Shown in pieces: positions 62,872 through 64,000 of a stretch of DNA of 64,000 nt; position 1 is the first letter of the stretch; every line of letters starts with the position of its first letter. The position numbers and the translations under genes were made by a program. The notes under the pieces were generated by a model, which worked only from the letters and a program-made list of their open reading frames with translations, was not told the DNA's origin and did not search any database. This DNA comes from Lactiplantibacillus xiangfangensis. GTDB lineage: Bacteria; Bacillota; Bacilli; Lactobacillales; Lactobacillaceae. The stretch covers positions 191,376 to 255,375 of the forward strand of contig NZ_JQCL01000074.1 of the NCBI RefSeq assembly GCF_001438845.1, read 5' to 3'.

Positions 62872-63690
62872 ATGAATAATAGCGCCAACCAAGATTCAAG
62901 TCCGAATTTGCAACAACTAGCTTCCCGATTTAAAAGCGATCTAGCTAGTCTCCCTGCTGCCATTTGCGCGGTTTTTGACTTAAAACGCAATGTGACCGAG
63001 CTACGGACCCTCCGCTCCTCTACCAAGGTCATGATGAGCTTAATGCTACTGGCAAACATCATTGGTTTCGTTTTAGGAAAAGATTATAGTTTTAACGGCT
63101 GGATTGGCCTCATTACTGGCCTAGCCGTGGTTTTAAATCTCATTTTAGTCGATCAGGGTCGTCTGACTAATTATAGCTGGGGCATTTTAGGTTGTGCCGT
63201 CTGGCTAGTTATTGCCATTAATAACCGCTTAATTGGGGATATCGCTGCGCAATCCTTCTATCTCATCATGCAATTCGTAGGTATCGCCGTCTGGCACCGC
63301 AAAATCAGTGAACAAGCGGATACCCATGAATTGGCCTCGCGTAGCTTTAGTAAGCTGGCTGGCTTTTGCTGGCTCGTTACAACCGTTATTATTTACATGG
63401 TCGTGCTATATTTCAGTAAACGTTTGAACGGTACCCAAGTGTACTTAGACGCCACCTTACTTCCACTAGGCATCGTTGGCATGGTATTGATGGTCTACGG
63501 TTACCGTTCGCAATGGTACGCTTGGATCACCCTTGATGTGATCAACGTCATCATTTGGTTTAACCAGCTAAAGGGCTTTAGTCCCGCTTCCGCGTCAATG
63601 TTTGCCCTCCAACTTGTCATGCTGGCAAACGGGCTTTACGGCGCTTACCTGTGGTTCTACGGGCAAAAGCGTACAACGACCACTAGTTAG
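62872..63690 (+). CDS. pnuC: PnuC-family nicotinamide riboside transporter
   Basis: A 272-residue membrane protein with seven or eight helices. The PnuC pattern is seen in DQGRLTNYSWGILG, SFYLIMQFVGIAVWHRK, MVLMVYGYRSQWYAWITLDVIN (in pieces: QWYAWITLDVINVI) and VMLANGLYGAYLWF. It imports nicotinamide riboside or related vitamin B3 forms for NAD synthesis, complementing pncB-nadE 4 kb away. ATG at 62872 follows a poor GGAG site. Monocistronic. Confidence 0.93.
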   Translation: MNNSANQDSSPNLQQLASRFKSDLASLPAAICAVFDLKRNVTELRTLRSSTKVMMSLMLLANIIGFVLGKDYSFNGWIGLITGLAVVLNLILVDQGRLTNYSWGILGCAVWLVIAINNRLIGDIAAQSFYLIMQFVGIAVWHRKISEQADTHELASRSFSKLAGFCWLVTTVIIYMVVLYFSKRLNGTQVYLDATLLPLGIVGMVLMVYGYRSQWYAWITLDVINVIIWFNQLKGFSPASASMFALQLVMLANGLYGAYLWFYGQKRTTTTS

Positions 63691-63733
63691 GAATACAACT
63701 GGAACGGGGCCCGTTATTTCACCTTAAAAAAGT

Positions 63734-63768
63734 AACCCACGTGGCAAACTGCTGCACGTGGGTTTTAT
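63734..63768 (+). terminator. Terminator after pnuC
   Basis: AACCCACGTG (63734-63743) and CACGTGGGTT (63755-63764), followed by TTATTT. Confidence 0.87.
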
Positions 63769-63819
63769 TTGACCGATTGAACATACGGCATCCGTCAAAA
63801 AATATGGATTTTTATACAC

Positions 63820-63849
63820 AAAAAAACGACTATCATCATGATAGTCGTT
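63820..63849 (-). terminator. Terminator of the tRNA cluster
   Basis: AACGACTATC (63825-63834) and GATAGTCGTT (63840-63849); a T-run follows on the minus strand. Confidence 0.85.
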
Positions 63850-63866
63850 AGCCGCTTTGGTATTAA

Positions 63867-63938
63867 TTGGGCTAGCTGGGTTCGAACCAGCGCATCACGG
63901 GATCAAAACCCGTTGCCTTACCACTTGGCTATAGCCCA
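63867..63938 (-). tRNA. tRNA-Gln(TTG)
   Basis: A 72-nt tRNA with acceptor TGGGCTA/TAGCCCA and discriminator A. Anticodon stem ACGGG/CCCGT encloses TTTTGAT, giving TTG. T-arm GTTCGAA. No encoded CCA. Confidence 0.95.
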
Positions 63939-63947
63939 AAAATGAAA

Positions 63948-64000
63948 TGGAGGGGAGTGGATTCGAACCACCGAACCCGAAGGAGCGGATTTACAGTCCG
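63948..64000 (-). tRNA. tRNA-Tyr(GTA), 5' part cut by window edge
   Basis: The minus strand begins in the anticodon arm with CGGACTGTAAATCCG (anticodon GTA) and continues into a long variable arm (CTCCTTCGGGTTCGG), a TTCGAAT T-loop and CCCCTCC with an A discriminator. Nine bases separate it from tRNA-Gln, so the two are processed from one transcript. Confidence 0.92.

Noticed and set aside
1..64000. CRISPR array, insertion sequence or prophage
   Set aside because: No regularly spaced repeats, transposase, integrase or phage structural genes were found.

Overview
The window is a contiguous piece of a low-to-mid GC Firmicute chromosome. The gene content points to the Lactiplantibacillus plantarum group or a close relative: MprF, a mannose-PTS locus under a LevR-type sigma-54 activator, aminopeptidase C, a C39-like cell-wall-associated protein, many TTG/GTG starts behind strong GGAGG sites, and the radA-yacL-gltX-cysS-mrnC-rlmB-rae1-sigH-rpmG-secE-nusG-rplKAJL order of Bacilli. 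This assignment comes from gene recognition, not from a database search. I see no prophage, insertion sequence or CRISPR array.

Layout. 1-1087 (minus): the 3'-truncated tRNA adenosine deaminase tadA and an RsmC-like methyltransferase. 1192-4956 (plus): class Ib ribonucleotide reductase operon nrdH-nrdE-nrdF behind two tandem NrdR boxes. 4989-8249: a LOG-family protein and, convergent, mprF. 8474-12438 (plus): a surface block with a lipoprotein carrying a conserved C-terminal domain, a lipid-anchored or membrane-bound DNA/RNA endonuclease, an Ltp-like surface protein with 45-bp repeats, and a PAP2 phosphatase. 12651-26423 (minus): the ribosomal/translation/radA superoperon, with an alpha/beta hydrolase inserted between nusG and rplK, an L10 leader ahead of rplJL, and a 153-bp inverted-repeat element between dut and radA. 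26488-28957 (plus): a small acetyltransferase-like gene, rpiA and pepC. 29046-31933 (minus): phosphoglycerate mutase and two transporters. 32034-33397 (plus): a LytR-CpsA-Psr protein. 33769-34664 (minus): an SdpI-like gene pair. 34911-39176 (minus): fabH-accB-accC-accD-accA. 39358-46806 (minus): the mannose-class PTS regulon. 46962-50382: C39-like protein, tRNA-Leu(AAG), thrB, hom. 50389-56460: SprT, Tex, a helical protein and a P-type ATPase behind a candidate Mn2+ riboswitch. 56493-63690: nadE, pncB, tagA, a NagR-like regulator, nagA, proC and pnuC. 63867-64000: tRNA-Gln and a truncated tRNA-Tyr.

How the parts work together. Two perfect sigma-54 promoters (upstream of the IIAB-IIC-IID operon, and between levR and the separate IIA/IIB genes) tie the mannose PTS to LevR, which is itself a PTS-controlled activator. 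The NagR-like repressor gene lies downstream of nagA, whose promoter holds a DasR/NagR-type operator between -35 and -10. pncB, nadE and pnuC form an NAD salvage set. TadA and a tRNA-Leu with an A34 anticodon occur in the same window and may be functionally linked by wobble inosine.

The most notable items are regulatory and structural: the tandem NrdR operator that looks like a terminator, the double sigma-54 circuit, the riboswitch candidate, two structured intergenic elements that no gene explains, tRNA-Leu(AAG), and the Ltp-like protein beside a surface nuclease.
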